From contig NZ_CP013949.1 in assembly GCF_000296215.2 (NCBI RefSeq), positions 186,001-250,000 of the forward strand: a DNA stretch of 64,000 nt, written 5' to 3'. The notes beneath the pieces are model-generated. The model made no database searches and was not told the origin of the DNA. It worked only from the letters and a program-made list of their open reading frames with translations. The position numbers were made by a program, and so were the translations under genes. Below are positions 1-8,828 of this stretch, in pieces (positions within the stretch are counted from its first letter, which is position 1; the number at the start of each line of letters is the position of its first letter). The stretch comes from Bradyrhizobium sp. CCGE-LA001 (GTDB lineage Bacteria > Pseudomonadota > Alphaproteobacteria > Rhizobiales > Xanthobacteraceae).

Positions 1-1
1 C

Positions 2-580
2 CGGCACGCCGCGGCCGATACGCGGGAACTCATCACATCGCTCAAGCAGGGCGGTTACGTGCTGATCTTCCGTCACACCGCGACTGACGACAGCCAAAAG
101 GATGTTTTTCCTTTCAAGTTCGATGACATGAGCGCGCAGCGCCAGCTCAGCGAGAAGGGCAGGGACATGGCGCGTCAGATCGGGGCGGCGCTCAAGGATC
201 TCACGATCCCGATCGGCGATATCTACACCAGCCGGCTGAACCGCGCGGTCGAGGCCGGCAAGCTGATCTCGGGACGAGACGTCAAGCCGGTCGATGCGCT
301 GACGGACAGCAGCAATGCCAGTGCGTCGGGAATGGCGAACCCGACGGGTGCCAACGCGAAGGCGGGCCAGGCCGTGCGTCAGCTCGTCGATGCGCCGCCG
401 AAGACAGGCACCAACACCGTCCTGGTCACCCACAAGACCAACATCGCCGACGCCTTCGGCAAGGAGGCCGGCGACGTGCAGGAGGGCGAAGCCTTCGTCT
501 ACAAGGCCAGCAGCTCCGGCTCCGCTACCTTTGCAGGCCGCATCAAGCTCGCCGACTGGGGCGCGAAGGCGGGCAAGTAA
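2..580 (+). CDS. Histidine phosphatase family protein (5' end outside window)
   Basis: The reading frame is open from the first bases of the window, so the true start lies upstream; a GTG at 59 is internal to the family's conserved region and is not a credible start. The visible part carries the branch 2-type phosphatase signature near its beginning (LIFRHT, the RHG-like catalytic motif in which Thr replaces Gly) and a second conserved His in VLVTHKTN about 135 residues later. Family members hydrolyse phosphomonoesters through a phospho-histidine intermediate. Close relatives in these bacteria usually begin with a signal peptide, which here would be cut off. The substrate cannot be told from sequence. 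Confidence 0.75.
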   Translation, partial: RHAAADTRELITSLKQGGYVLIFRHTATDDSQKDVFPFKFDDMSAQRQLSEKGRDMARQIGAALKDLTIPIGDIYTSRLNRAVEAGKLISGRDVKPVDALTDSSNASASGMANPTGANAKAGQAVRQLVDAPPKTGTNTVLVTHKTNIADAFGKEAGDVQEGEAFVYKASSSGSATFAGRIKLADWGAKAGK

Positions 581-800
581 GAGACCGGGCATTCGCGCCG
601 GACTGCCGGCCCGAAGGAAAGTCCGGACTTTGTGGATCCAGATCGGCGCAACATCGTTCTGACGAATAACCCTAAGGCCGGTCTGCCTGGGAAGGCCGGC
701 CTTAGAGGTGCACGAACGCATGGTCCGGCCTGACTTGCTGCGGCGCCACGATCCTGTGATATCGACGTCTGGGATCGGCGACTGAAAGGCTGGCGAACAC

Positions 801-1859
801 GTGAAGACATCGGAAGACCGCTCATTCCTCGTCCTGCTTGCCGTCATCTCGCTTGCGTTCGCCTGGGTGCTTTGGCCGTTCTCCGGCGCATTGCTGTGGG
901 CCATATTGCTGGCGATCATCTTCGCACCGCTCTATCGGCGCACGCTGGAAGCCCTCCCGGGCAAGCACAATCTTGCAGCCTTGTTCACGGTCGTCGTCGT
1001 GATCGTCATGGTCCTGATTCCCGTGGCGATCGTCATCGCCTCGCTCATCGATCAGGGCGGGGAGCTGTACCAGCGCGTTCAGAGCGGGGAGATCAGTTTC
1101 GCGCATCCCCTGCAGCAGCTGAAATCCGCGCTACCCGCCTGGTCGACCTCCTTGTTGGATCGCCTGGGCGCCATCGACCTTTCATACGTGAAAGAACGCC
1201 TGTCGAATCTGGTCGTCCCGGCCGGCCAGCAGCTGGCCGGGCATGCGCTCAATATCGGTCAGGTGACGTTGGAGTTCGTCGCGAGCCTGTTCGTGATGTT
1301 GTACCTGCTGTTTTTTCTGCTGCGAGACGGCGACGAACTCAATCTCCGCATCCGCGACGCGCTTCCGCTACGGCCGCGCCACACTGCCGAAATTCTCCAT
1401 GCGTTCACCCTCGCGGTTCGCGGGACGATCAAAGGCATCATTCTCGTTGCCCTGATTCAGGGAGCGCTGGGTGGGCTGATCTTCTGGCTGCTCGGATTGA
1501 CTGCGCCGCTGCTCGCTGGCGCCATTATGGCGCTGCTCTCGCTGCTGCCCGTGCTCGGCTCGGCCCTGGTTTGGGTTCCGGCCGCGCTCTACCTGCTTGT
1601 GGCAGGCTCGGTCACGAAGGGACTCATCCTGCTCGCTTTCGGCACGTTCGTGATCGGGCTTGCGGACAATTTTCTCCGCCCGATCCTGGTCGGCCAGTCG
1701 ATCCAGATGCCGAGCTATGTCGTGCTGCTTGCCACCCTGGGCGGCCTTGCCGCGTTTGGTGCGAACGGCTTCGTCATCGGCCCACTCGTCGCCGCGATGT
1801 TTCTGACGACTTGGCAGATCTACGTCGGTTCGAAGGTGCAACAGGAGGTCCGGAAATGA
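801..1859 (+). CDS. AI-2E family transporter / PerM-like permease
   Basis: A 352-residue polytopic inner-membrane protein starting at GTG. It shows paired hydrophobic helices at the N-terminus (about residues 10-50), another at about 60-85, a hydrophilic central stretch (about 90-150) and a cluster of helices from 155 to the C-terminus. The late DNFLRPILVG segment is typical of this family (PF01594). Members have been reported as AI-2 exporters or Na+/H+ antiporters, but most are uncharacterised, so the substrate is unknown. It stands alone, 220 bp after the phosphatase gene and convergent with the small zinc-ribbon gene. Confidence 0.85.
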   Translation: MKTSEDRSFLVLLAVISLAFAWVLWPFSGALLWAILLAIIFAPLYRRTLEALPGKHNLAALFTVVVVIVMVLIPVAIVIASLIDQGGELYQRVQSGEISFAHPLQQLKSALPAWSTSLLDRLGAIDLSYVKERLSNLVVPAGQQLAGHALNIGQVTLEFVASLFVMLYLLFFLLRDGDELNLRIRDALPLRPRHTAEILHAFTLAVRGTIKGIILVALIQGALGGLIFWLLGLTAPLLAGAIMALLSLLPVLGSALVWVPAALYLLVAGSVTKGLILLAFGTFVIGLADNFLRPILVGQSIQMPSYVVLLATLGGLAAFGANGFVIGPLVAAMFLTTWQIYVGSKVQQEVRK

Positions 1860-1863
1860 CCTC

Positions 1864-2103
1864 CTATGCGGCATAGGCGATAAAGCGCGGCGCCGAGAGC
1901 TTGTCAGGCGGCACTTGGACTCCCTTAAAGACAGTCTCTGCCCGAGACGCGCGCTTGCAATGCGGACACACGAAGAGGTGCGCGATGATGGGGGTCGGCT
2001 CATCTGCCAGCAGCTCCGAGCGGAACCACTTCATCTCGATGTGACAGTCCGGGCAGATCGGCGCTTCGAGCTGCTCCGCCGCACTTCTGAGACGATCGAC
2101 CAT
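1864..2103 (-). CDS. Small zinc-ribbon hypothetical protein
   Basis: A 79-residue protein with two CxxC knuckles, CPDC at about residues 17-20 and CPHC at about 46-49, spaced like a zinc ribbon. I chose the ATG at 2103 because a GGGAAAGG ribosome-binding sequence lies about 6 bases upstream; the open frame extends eight codons further to 2127. It has no signal peptide or membrane helix. It ends four bases from the permease gene, tail to tail. I do not recognise a named family; nucleic-acid or protein binding is a guess from the fold only. Confidence 0.6.
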   Translation of the reverse strand: MVDRLRSAAEQLEAPICPDCHIEMKWFRSELLADEPTPIIAHLFVCPHCKRASRAETVFKGVQVPPDKLSAPRFIAYAA

Positions 2104-2200
2104 GGTGCCTTTCCCGCCGTTTTCCAAGGAATAGCGGATTACCAGCTGCCGGTCTGCAACAAAAGATACTTAGTCAAATCAGCCAGCGTTCACGGCGCGA

Positions 2201-3157
2201 TCAGAGCCGTCTGAGCGCCACGCTCTCCACCGTGTGATCGGCGCCCTTCTTCAGGATCAGCGTCGCGCGGGGGCGGGTCGGCAGAATGTTGTCCTCGAGA
2301 TTGGCGAGGTTGGTGCGCTCCCAGATCGCGATCGCGGTGGCGGTGGCTTCTTCGTCGGAGAGCAGCGCGTAGCGGTTGAAATAGGATTTTGGATTGGTGA
2401 ACGCGGTGTCGCGCAGCGCCAGGAATCGCTTGATGTACCATTGCCGCAGCGCCGCCTCGTCGGCGTCGATATAGACCGAGAAGTCGAAGAAGTCGGAGAC
2501 GACGGGCACCGCCTTGCCGTCGCGCGGCAGCTTGCCGGTTTGCAGCACGTTGACGCCTTCGACGATCAGGATGTCGGGCTGGTCGACCTCGGCCCACTGG
2601 CCGGGCACGATATCGTAGGTCAGATGCGAATAGACCGGCGCGCGCACGTTGCGGCGGCCGGACTTGATGTCGGAGAGAAAGCTGAGCAGCAGCGGCAGGT
2701 CGTAGCTTTCCGGAAAACCCTTCTTCTGCATGATGCCCTGCCGATCGAGCACTGCATTGGGATAGAGAAATCCGTCGGTCGTGATCAGCTCGACCTTCGG
2801 CCGCGGCGACCAGCGCGCCAGCAATGCCTGGAGCACACGGGCCGTGGTGGATTTTCCGACGGCAACCGAGCCGGCGACGCCGATGATGTAGGGCACCTTG
2901 CGGTCGCGAATGTTGAGGAACTGACGCTCGGCGTAATACAGGCGCTGCATGGCGTCGACATAGATCGACAAAAGGCGAGACAAGGGGAGATAGATGTCCT
3001 CGACCTCCTGCAAGTCCAGGCGATCGTGCAGCGAGCGCAGCCGATCGAACTCGCCCGGCTCCAGCGTCATCGGCGTGTCGTCGCGCAGACGCGACCACTC
3101 TTCGCGCGTATAGACGCGGTACGGATTATACTGCTGCTCGGGTGCGCGGATATCCAT
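2201..3157 (-). CDS. coaA: Pantothenate kinase, type I
   Basis: A 318-residue cytosolic enzyme catalysing the first step of CoA synthesis, ATP-dependent phosphorylation of pantothenate. The Walker A motif GSVAVGKST sits at about residues 96-104, and the length and overall pattern fit the bacterial type I (CoaA) enzymes of the PRK/uridine kinase fold. The ATG at 3157 gives the usual short N-terminal extension. It lies 21 bp after hisE on the same strand, so it probably sits at the end of the histidine operon transcript. That hisE-coaA linkage is common in Rhizobiales. Confidence 0.95.
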   Translation of the reverse strand: MDIRAPEQQYNPYRVYTREEWSRLRDDTPMTLEPGEFDRLRSLHDRLDLQEVEDIYLPLSRLLSIYVDAMQRLYYAERQFLNIRDRKVPYIIGVAGSVAVGKSTTARVLQALLARWSPRPKVELITTDGFLYPNAVLDRQGIMQKKGFPESYDLPLLLSFLSDIKSGRRNVRAPVYSHLTYDIVPGQWAEVDQPDILIVEGVNVLQTGKLPRDGKAVPVVSDFFDFSVYIDADEAALRQWYIKRFLALRDTAFTNPKSYFNRYALLSDEEATATAIAIWERTNLANLEDNILPTRPRATLILKKGADHTVESVALRRL

Positions 3158-3178
3158 GACGCAACCTTTCCACCTCGG

Positions 3179-3505
3179 CTAGTTGCCGCTCTTGCGCGAC
3201 GCCTTTTCTTCCAACCCTGACATCGACGTTCGCTTGTCCAGCGCGGCCTCGACCTCCTCCAGCTTTACGCCGCGGGCCTTGAGCAACACAAGGAAATGGT
3301 AGAGCAGGTCGGCACTCTCAGCGATCAGATGCGCGCGATCGTTTTCGACTGCTGCGATTACGGTTTCGACTGCTTCCTCGCCGAACTTCTTGGCGCAATG
3401 CTCGGCGCCCTTGTCCAGAAGCTTGCGGGTATAGGAGGCCTCCCCACCGGAGGCCGCGCGGGCATCGATGGTCTCGGCCAGATCGTGGATCGTGAAACGC
3501 GGCAT
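3179..3505 (-). CDS. hisE: Phosphoribosyl-ATP pyrophosphatase
   Basis: A 108-residue MazG-fold enzyme that hydrolyses phosphoribosyl-ATP to phosphoribosyl-AMP, the second step of histidine synthesis. The conserved metal-binding stretch is visible (KKFGEEAVE followed by ESADLLYH). I chose the ATG at 3505 (MPRFTIHDL) over the longer frame to 3538 because family members begin there. HisI, the next activity, is not fused to it and is not in this window. It follows hisF by 80 bp and precedes coaA by 21 bp. Confidence 0.95.
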   Translation of the reverse strand: MPRFTIHDLAETIDARAASGGEASYTRKLLDKGAEHCAKKFGEEAVETVIAAVENDRAHLIAESADLLYHFLVLLKARGVKLEEVEAALDKRTSMSGLEEKASRKSGN

Positions 3506-3585
3506 ACAAGATACTCGAAAAACGCACCCTGGCTGCATGAGCCAGTCCTCACCAGCTCGTGTAGCATTTTTATGAACCGGAGTCG

Positions 3586-4359
3586 TCAGGCATCCAGGCG
3601 CATAGGTAGCCCGCGCCGGGCCATGTGCTCCTTGGCTTCGCGGATAGTGAATTCCCCGAAATGGAAGATCGAGGCAGCCAGCACCGCCGTGGCGTGCCCG
3701 TCGCGGATACCGTCAACGAGATGATCGAGATTGCCGACGCCGCCCGAGGCGATCACGGGAACGGGCACGCTGTCGGCGATCGCTCGCGTCAGCGGGATGT
3801 CGAAGCCTTGCCGGGTGCCGTCGCGGTCCATCGAGGTGAGCAGGATCTCGCCGGCGCCGAGCGAGACCACTTCCTGGGCATATTCGATGGCGTCGATGCC
3901 GGTCGAATTGCGCCCGCCATGGGTGAATATCTCCCAGCGGTCGCCGCCGGGGCGCTTGACGCGCTTGGCGTCGATCGCCACCACCACGCACTGCTCGCCG
4001 AATTTCTCGGCGGCTTCCTTGACGAACTCGCGCCGCGACACCGCGGCGCTGTTGATCGAGACCTTGTCGGCGCCGGCCCGCAGCAGCGTCTTGATGTCGT
4101 TGACCTCCCGCACGCCGCCGCCGACTGTGACGGGCATGAAGCAGGCTTCCGCGGTACGCCGGACCACGTCCAGCATGATGCCGCGGTTCTCGTGGGTCGC
4201 GGTGATGTCGAGGAAGGTCAGCTCGTCGGCGCCGGCAGCGTCATAGGCGATCGCCGCCTCGACGGGATCGCCGGCGTCGCGCAGATCGACGAAGTTGACG
4301 CCCTTGACGACGCGGCCGTCCTTGACGTCGAGGCAGGGGATCACGCGCACCTTGAACAT
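3586..4359 (-). CDS. hisF: Imidazole glycerol phosphate synthase, cyclase subunit
   Basis: A 257-residue (beta-alpha)8 barrel that, with HisH, converts PRFAR plus ammonia to imidazole glycerol phosphate and AICAR. The N-terminal VIPCLDVKDGRVVKG contains the catalytic Asp, and the second phosphate-binding half-barrel (VIASGGVGN) is intact near residues 220-228. The length matches the family. It follows hisA by ten bases and is clearly co-transcribed. Confidence 0.97.
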   Translation of the reverse strand: MFKVRVIPCLDVKDGRVVKGVNFVDLRDAGDPVEAAIAYDAAGADELTFLDITATHENRGIMLDVVRRTAEACFMPVTVGGGVREVNDIKTLLRAGADKVSINSAAVSRREFVKEAAEKFGEQCVVVAIDAKRVKRPGGDRWEIFTHGGRNSTGIDAIEYAQEVVSLGAGEILLTSMDRDGTRQGFDIPLTRAIADSVPVPVIASGGVGNLDHLVDGIRDGHATAVLAASIFHFGEFTIREAKEHMARRGLPMRLDA

Positions 4360-4369
4360 TTGTCAGCTC

Positions 4370-5113
4370 CTAGGCGCGCGCGTTGCGGATCAGGGTGAGG
4401 GCGGCGGCGGGATCGAGCCGGCCGTCATAGAGCGCGCGGCCGGCGATCGCGCCTGCGAGCTTTTTCGCACGTGGCGTCAGCATCGCCTTCACATCTTCGA
4501 TCGAGGCCAGGCCGCCGGAGGCGATCACAGGGATCGAAATGGCGTCGGCGAGCGCAATGGTCGCGTCGAGGTTTAGGCCCTTGAGCAGGCCGTCGCGCGC
4601 GATGTCGGTGAAGATGATGGCGGCGACGCCGGCATCCTCGAACCGCTGTGCGATCTCAAGCACCGTCACCTGCGATGTCTCGGCCCAGCCTTCGACGGCA
4701 ACCTTGCCGTCGCGCGCATCGAGCCCGACCGCGACGCGGCCGGGGAATTTCCTGGCGGCGCTCTTCACTAGTTCGGGATCGCGCACCGCGGCGGTGCCGA
4801 TGATGACGCGGCTGATACCCTGGTCGAGCCAGGCTTCCACCGTGGCGAGATCGCGAATGCCGCCGCCGAGCTGCACCGGAATCCTGATCGTCTTCAGCAT
4901 CGCCTCGACCGCCTGCGCATTCACCGGCTTGCCGGCAAAGGCGCCGTCGAGGTCGACGACGTGGAGATACTCGAAACCCTGCTCGACAAAGCTCTGCGCC
5001 TGCGCGGCGGGATTGAGGTTGAACACCGTTGCGCGCGCCATGTCGCCTTGCTCGAGGCGCACGCACTGGCCGTTCTTGAGGTCGATGGCGGGAAAGAGGA
5101 TCACGGTTTCCAT
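4370..5113 (-). CDS. hisA: Phosphoribosylformimino-AICAR phosphate isomerase
   Basis: A 247-residue (beta-alpha)8 barrel paralogous to HisF; it performs the Amadori isomerisation of ProFAR to PRFAR. Conserved features include the N-terminal LFPAIDLKNGQCVRL segment with the catalytic Asp, QLGGGIRD and VIASGGLAS. The ATG at 5113 overlaps the end of hisH by 13 bp. A GTG three codons later (VILFPAID) is an alternative start, so translation of hisA is likely coupled to hisH. Confidence 0.96.
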   Translation of the reverse strand: METVILFPAIDLKNGQCVRLEQGDMARATVFNLNPAAQAQSFVEQGFEYLHVVDLDGAFAGKPVNAQAVEAMLKTIRIPVQLGGGIRDLATVEAWLDQGISRVIIGTAAVRDPELVKSAARKFPGRVAVGLDARDGKVAVEGWAETSQVTVLEIAQRFEDAGVAAIIFTDIARDGLLKGLNLDATIALADAISIPVIASGGLASIEDVKAMLTPRAKKLAGAIAGRALYDGRLDPAAALTLIRNARA

Positions 5114-5751
5114 CGCAGAAAGTTCGAGATCAGGGCCAGCCCGAAGCGCTGGCTCTTCTCGGGGTGGAATTGCGTGCCGATGGCGGTGTCCTTCGCCACG
5201 ATCGCGGTGACAGGGCCGCCGTAATCGGCGCGCGCGAGCACGTCCGCCTCGTTGGCGGGATTGAGGTGATAGGAGTGCACGAAATAGGCGTGCTGCCCCT
5301 TGGGACCGAGCGGCAGCTTGTTCAGCACCGGGTGCTCGCGCAGCACCTCGAGCGTATTCCAGCCCATGTGCGGGATCTTCAGGCTCTCGTCGCGCGGCGT
5401 GATCTTCTCGACATCGCCGCCGATCCAGTTCAGGCCGTCCGTGGTGACGTGCTCCTTGCCGCGGCTCGCCATCAGCTGCATGCCGACGCAGATGCCGAAG
5501 AACGGCCGCGCCTTGACGCGCACCGCTTCGGTGATCGCCTCGACCATGCCGTTGACGCCGTCAAGGCCGCGCCGGCAATCGGCGAAGGCGCCGACGCCCG
5601 GCAGCACCAGACGGTCTGCCTCGTAAGCCTGGTCCGGATCGCTGGTGACAATGACCTTTTGCGGGCTCTCCAGGCTGCGTGCGGCGCGCTCGAAGGCCTT
5701 CGCGGCGGAATGCAGATTGCCGGAACCGTAATCGATGATGGCGACGCTCAT
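5101..5751 (-). CDS. hisH: Imidazole glycerol phosphate synthase, glutaminase subunit
   Basis: A 216-residue class I glutamine amidotransferase subunit that supplies ammonia to HisF. The nucleophile motif GICVGMQ and the His-Glu pair in FHPEKSQ complete the triad. I chose the ATG at 5751 (MSVAIIDYGSGN) because the protein begins there in the family, although the frame stays open further upstream inside the DUF2628 gene. It overlaps the DUF2628 stop by four bases (ATGA), a sign of translational coupling. Confidence 0.96.
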   Translation of the reverse strand: MSVAIIDYGSGNLHSAAKAFERAARSLESPQKVIVTSDPDQAYEADRLVLPGVGAFADCRRGLDGVNGMVEAITEAVRVKARPFFGICVGMQLMASRGKEHVTTDGLNWIGGDVEKITPRDESLKIPHMGWNTLEVLREHPVLNKLPLGPKGQHAYFVHSYHLNPANEADVLARADYGGPVTAIVAKDTAIGTQFHPEKSQRFGLALISNFLRWKP

Positions 5752-6278
5752 CTTGACCCTCCCGGTTCTGGAAACAACCCGATGATGCCGCCGGCCGGAA
5801 CGGGCGGCGGGTTCGAGAACTGCTGGCCCGGCACGCTGCGGGTCGGCGGCGGGCCACCGCGATCGACGGCCCATTGATCGCCAGCGATGCCGTGCTGCTT
5901 CTGGCTCCAGCGCTCGAAGAAGCGGTGCTCGGCCGCGTCCTCCTTGTCGGCGATCACGACGTCGAGCTGCCGCCACTTGCCGCGCGACAAGGTCCAGCGG
6001 CGCAAACTCGAGGCCTCGAGGCCCATCAAGATCGCGACGATGACATTGGCGTAGAAGATCGAGCTGCGTCCGACCCCAAGGCTGGACAGGGCGACATTGA
6101 ACGCAATCACGACAACCAGCCAGCCGAGCAGCGCCAGCCAGAGCCGGTTCCACAGCAGCCAGAGCGGGCCGAAGATCATCGCCCAGAAATGAAAGCCGTC
6201 GCGCACGAAGACGAATCTGTCGGTCGCGCGCAGATCGGCTCCGGCAGGAGAGGGAGCATGAACTGTGTAGACAGGCAT
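5748..6278 (-). CDS. DUF2628 domain membrane protein inside the his operon
   Basis: A 176-residue protein of the DUF2628 family. After a short cytosolic N-terminus it has hydrophobic segments at about residues 30-50, 50-70 and 75-95, then a hydrophilic basic and Trp-containing tail ending in a Gly/Pro-rich stretch. It is the only non-biosynthetic gene between hisB and hisH. Its last four bases overlap the hisH start. No catalytic residues are evident and its role in histidine metabolism, if any, is unknown. Family membership is recognised from the WAMIFGPLWLLWNRLW segment. Confidence 0.8.
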   Translation of the reverse strand: MPVYTVHAPSPAGADLRATDRFVFVRDGFHFWAMIFGPLWLLWNRLWLALLGWLVVVIAFNVALSSLGVGRSSIFYANVIVAILMGLEASSLRRWTLSRGKWRQLDVVIADKEDAAEHRFFERWSQKQHGIAGDQWAVDRGGPPPTRSVPGQQFSNPPPVPAGGIIGLFPEPGGSR

Positions 6279-6341
6279 GGTGATGCCCCGTTCCTAAGAA
6301 TTCAGTGATACCGCAAGCGGCGCGCGCCGCCGACCGGGATG

Positions 6342-6935
6342 TCAGCCGCCGAGCGAGCCCTTGGTGGACGGGATCTCGCCCGCAGCCTTCGGATCGATCG
6401 CGACGGCGGTGCGCAGCGCCCGCGCCAGACCCTTGAAGCAGGACTCGGCGATATGATGGCTGTTATCGCCATATAGGGTCTCGACGTGGAGAGTCACGCC
6501 GGCATTGATGGCGAAGGCCTGGAACCACTCGCGCACCAGCTCGGTGTCGAACTCGCCGATCTTGTCGCGGGGAAACGCAGCCTTGAACACCAGGAAGGGG
6601 CGGCCGGAGATGTCGATGACCACGCGCGTCAACGTCTCGTCCATGGGCATGTGCACGCCGGCATAGCGGGTGATGCCCGCCATGTTGCCGAGCGCCTGCT
6701 TGATCGCCTGGCCGAGCGCAATGCCGGTGTCTTCGGTGGTATGGTGATGATCAATGTGCAAATCGCCCACCGCCTTGACCGTGAGGTCGATACGGGAATG
6801 GCGGGCGAGGAGATCGAGCATGTGGTCGAAAAAGCCGATGCCGGTCGCGATATTGGCCACGCCTGATCCATCGAGGTTCACGGAGACCTCGATGTCGGTT
6901 TCCTTGGTCTTGCGCTTGATCGTCGCGGTGCGCAT
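6342..6935 (-). CDS. hisB: Imidazoleglycerol-phosphate dehydratase
   Basis: A 197-residue Mn2+-dependent enzyme making imidazole acetol phosphate, the step after HisHF. The two metal-binding His clusters are visible: DHHHTTED at about residue 70 and DNSHHIAES at about 165. The ATG at 6935 (MRTATIKRKTKE) matches the family start; the open frame runs 17 codons further upstream without support. This is the monofunctional form, with no phosphatase domain. It is first in the minus-strand his operon, divergent from hslV across about 180 bp that must hold both promoters. Confidence 0.96.
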   Translation of the reverse strand: MRTATIKRKTKETDIEVSVNLDGSGVANIATGIGFFDHMLDLLARHSRIDLTVKAVGDLHIDHHHTTEDTGIALGQAIKQALGNMAGITRYAGVHMPMDETLTRVVIDISGRPFLVFKAAFPRDKIGEFDTELVREWFQAFAINAGVTLHVETLYGDNSHHIAESCFKGLARALRTAVAIDPKAAGEIPSTKGSLGG

Positions 6936-7118
6936 TGGAGGCTTTCGCTGGGTTTTGGCCTGAAGCGCCAGTCTCTTAACAGCCAAATGACGCCTTCGCT
7001 ACTGCGGGAACGGGGGGCGAGCCTCTACTTCTGCCTATGGTGAGCGAATTAGGCCCGGAGCGGCCCGTTGTGCGCCCCGCCCGGACCGCCTAAATCAGGC
7101 CGACAACGAGGATCGTTC

Positions 7119-7679
7119 ATGCAGGATTCCCAGAACAGCTCACCGGGTTGGCACGGCACCACGATTTTGACGGTCCGCAAGGCCGGCAAGGTGGTGGTCG
7201 GCGGCGACGGCCAGGTCTCGATCGGCCAGACCGTGATCAAGTCCAATGCCAAGAAGGTCCGCAAGCTCGGCAAGGGCGACGTCATCGGCGGCTTCGCCGG
7301 CGCCACCGCCGACGCCTTCACGCTGTTCGAGCGGCTGGAATCCAAGCTGGAGCAATATCCGGGGCAGCTGACCCGGGCCGCGGTGGAGCTCGCCAAGGAC
7401 TGGCGCACCGACCGCTACCTGCGCCGGCTGGAGGCCATGATGATCGTCGCCGACAAGGACGTCTCCCTGGTGCTGACGGGCACCGGCGACGTACTCGAGC
7501 CCGAAGCCGGCGTGATGGCGATCGGCTCCGGCGGCAATTACGCGCTGGCGGCAGCCCGGGCCCTGCTCGACACCGACAAGGACGCCGAGACCATCGTCCG
7601 CCGCTCCCTCGACATCGCCGCCGACATCTGCGTCTACACCAATCGGAATTTGACGATCGAGAGTCTGGCGACGGGATAG
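7119..7679 (+). CDS. hslV: ATP-dependent protease HslUV, peptidase subunit
   Basis: A 186-residue proteasome-like threonine peptidase that forms a double hexamer inside HslU rings and degrades unfolded proteins. The catalytic Thr is residue 14 in GTTILTVR, so a 13-residue propeptide is removed. GSGGNYALAAARAL near the C-terminus is also typical. I chose the ATG at 7119 (MQDSQNSS); the frame extends to 7068 but that part is atypical. hslU follows after two inserted genes rather than directly, which is a common arrangement in Bradyrhizobium relatives. Confidence 0.96.
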   Translation: MQDSQNSSPGWHGTTILTVRKAGKVVVGGDGQVSIGQTVIKSNAKKVRKLGKGDVIGGFAGATADAFTLFERLESKLEQYPGQLTRAAVELAKDWRTDRYLRRLEAMMIVADKDVSLVLTGTGDVLEPEAGVMAIGSGGNYALAAARALLDTDKDAETIVRRSLDIAADICVYTNRNLTIESLATG

Positions 7680-7682
7680 GCC

Positions 7683-8165
7683 ATGGCGCCCGCCTACACC
7701 TTCCGCCCGATGACCGCGGCCGACATGCCGATGATCCGGCACTGGCTGGACGCGCCGCATGTCGCCGAATGGTGGCATGATCCGGAGACGCTTGAGTTCG
7801 TCGGCGGCGACCTCGACCATCCGGATCTGGCGCAGTTCATCGTCAGCCTGGACGGCCGATCCTTCGCCTATCTGCAGTGCTACCAGATCGGCGATTGGCA
7901 TATCAGCTTCGGCCCGCAGCCGGTCGGCACACGCGGCCTCGATCAGTTCATCGGCGAGGCCGACATGCTCGGATGCGGCCACGGCTCGGCTTTCATCCGT
8001 GCCTTCATCGACCAGCTCTTTGCCCGCGGCGTGCCGCGTATCGTGATCGACCCCAGCCCCGCCAATCCGCGCGCCATTCGTGCCTATGAGAAAGCCGGAT
8101 TCGTGCCGCAGCACGAGATCGTCACGCCCGATGGCCCCGCACTCCTGATGATCCGAGATTCATGA
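7683..8165 (+). CDS. GNAT family acetyltransferase, AAC(6')-like
   Basis: A 160-residue acetyl-CoA-dependent N-acetyltransferase. The region from about 90 to 140 (GCGHGSAF, then VIDPSPANPRAIRAYEKAGF) resembles the aminoglycoside 6'-N-acetyltransferase and siderophore-type GNAT branch, including the R/Q-x-x-G-x-G/A-like acetyl-CoA loop. It starts three bases after the hslV stop and ends in a four-base ATGA overlap with the next gene, so it is part of the hsl transcript. Resistance should not be inferred from the name; the acceptor substrate is unknown. Confidence 0.8.
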   Translation: MAPAYTFRPMTAADMPMIRHWLDAPHVAEWWHDPETLEFVGGDLDHPDLAQFIVSLDGRSFAYLQCYQIGDWHISFGPQPVGTRGLDQFIGEADMLGCGHGSAFIRAFIDQLFARGVPRIVIDPSPANPRAIRAYEKAGFVPQHEIVTPDGPALLMIRDS

Positions 8166-8779
8166 CGCTCGCCGCAACTCCCACCGTCAAGACCGCATTT
8201 CCGCCGCTCGGCTGGGCCGGCATCGCGCTGATTTTGCTGGCGCTACAAGCTGCGATCCTGCTTGCGATGGGACGTGTGCCGATCTGCACCTGCGGCACCA
8301 TCAAGCTGTGGCACGGTGTGGTGAACAGCTCGGAGAACTCCCAGCACGTCGCGGACTGGTACACTTTCTCGCACGTGTTGCACGGCTTCCTGTTCTACGG
8401 CCTGACCTGGCTGCTGTTCGTGCGCCTGCCATTCCTCCATCTCTCCTGGCCCGCAAGGCTGATCGTCGCGATGCTGATCGAAGGCGCCTGGGAGATCGTC
8501 GAAAATTCGCCGTTCATCATCGAGCGCTACCGCGCCGGAACGATCTCGCTGGACTATTACGGCGACAGCATCGTCAATTCGGTCTCCGACAATCTGGCCA
8601 TGATCCTGGGGTTCCTTGCCGCGCGCGCGCTCCCGGTCAGCGCGACGGTCCTCCTTGGACTCGCCTTCGAGATCGTGCTGGCGCTTCACATTCGCGACAA
8701 TCTGACGCTGAATATTCTGATGCTGATCCATCCGATCGACGCCGTGAAGCAATGGCAATCGGGCCCGCCGATCATCTGA
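8162..8779 (+). CDS. UPF0314 / DUF2585 membrane protein
   Basis: A 205-residue inner-membrane protein with hydrophobic helices at about 17-37, 70-90, 95-110 and 145-175. The middle segment (EGAWEIVENSPFIIERYR) is the hallmark of the UPF0314/DUF2585 family found mainly in Rhizobiales. The start overlaps the acetyltransferase stop by four bases. The family is uncharacterised; its place between hslV and hslU is conserved in relatives as far as I recall, but gives no clear functional clue. Confidence 0.85.
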   Translation: MTLAATPTVKTAFPPLGWAGIALILLALQAAILLAMGRVPICTCGTIKLWHGVVNSSENSQHVADWYTFSHVLHGFLFYGLTWLLFVRLPFLHLSWPARLIVAMLIEGAWEIVENSPFIIERYRAGTISLDYYGDSIVNSVSDNLAMILGFLAARALPVSATVLLGLAFEIVLALHIRDNLTLNILMLIHPIDAVKQWQSGPPII

Positions 8780-8828
8780 GATAAAATGCGGCTTGTCCTA
8801 GGCCGCCTCCCGCCCTAGCTAAGCAGAC

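Noticed and set aside
7683..8165. AAC(6')-like acetyltransferase as an antibiotic-resistance gene
   Set aside because: It is a chromosomal gene embedded in the hslV-hslU transcript with no mobile context; GNAT similarity alone does not support resistance.
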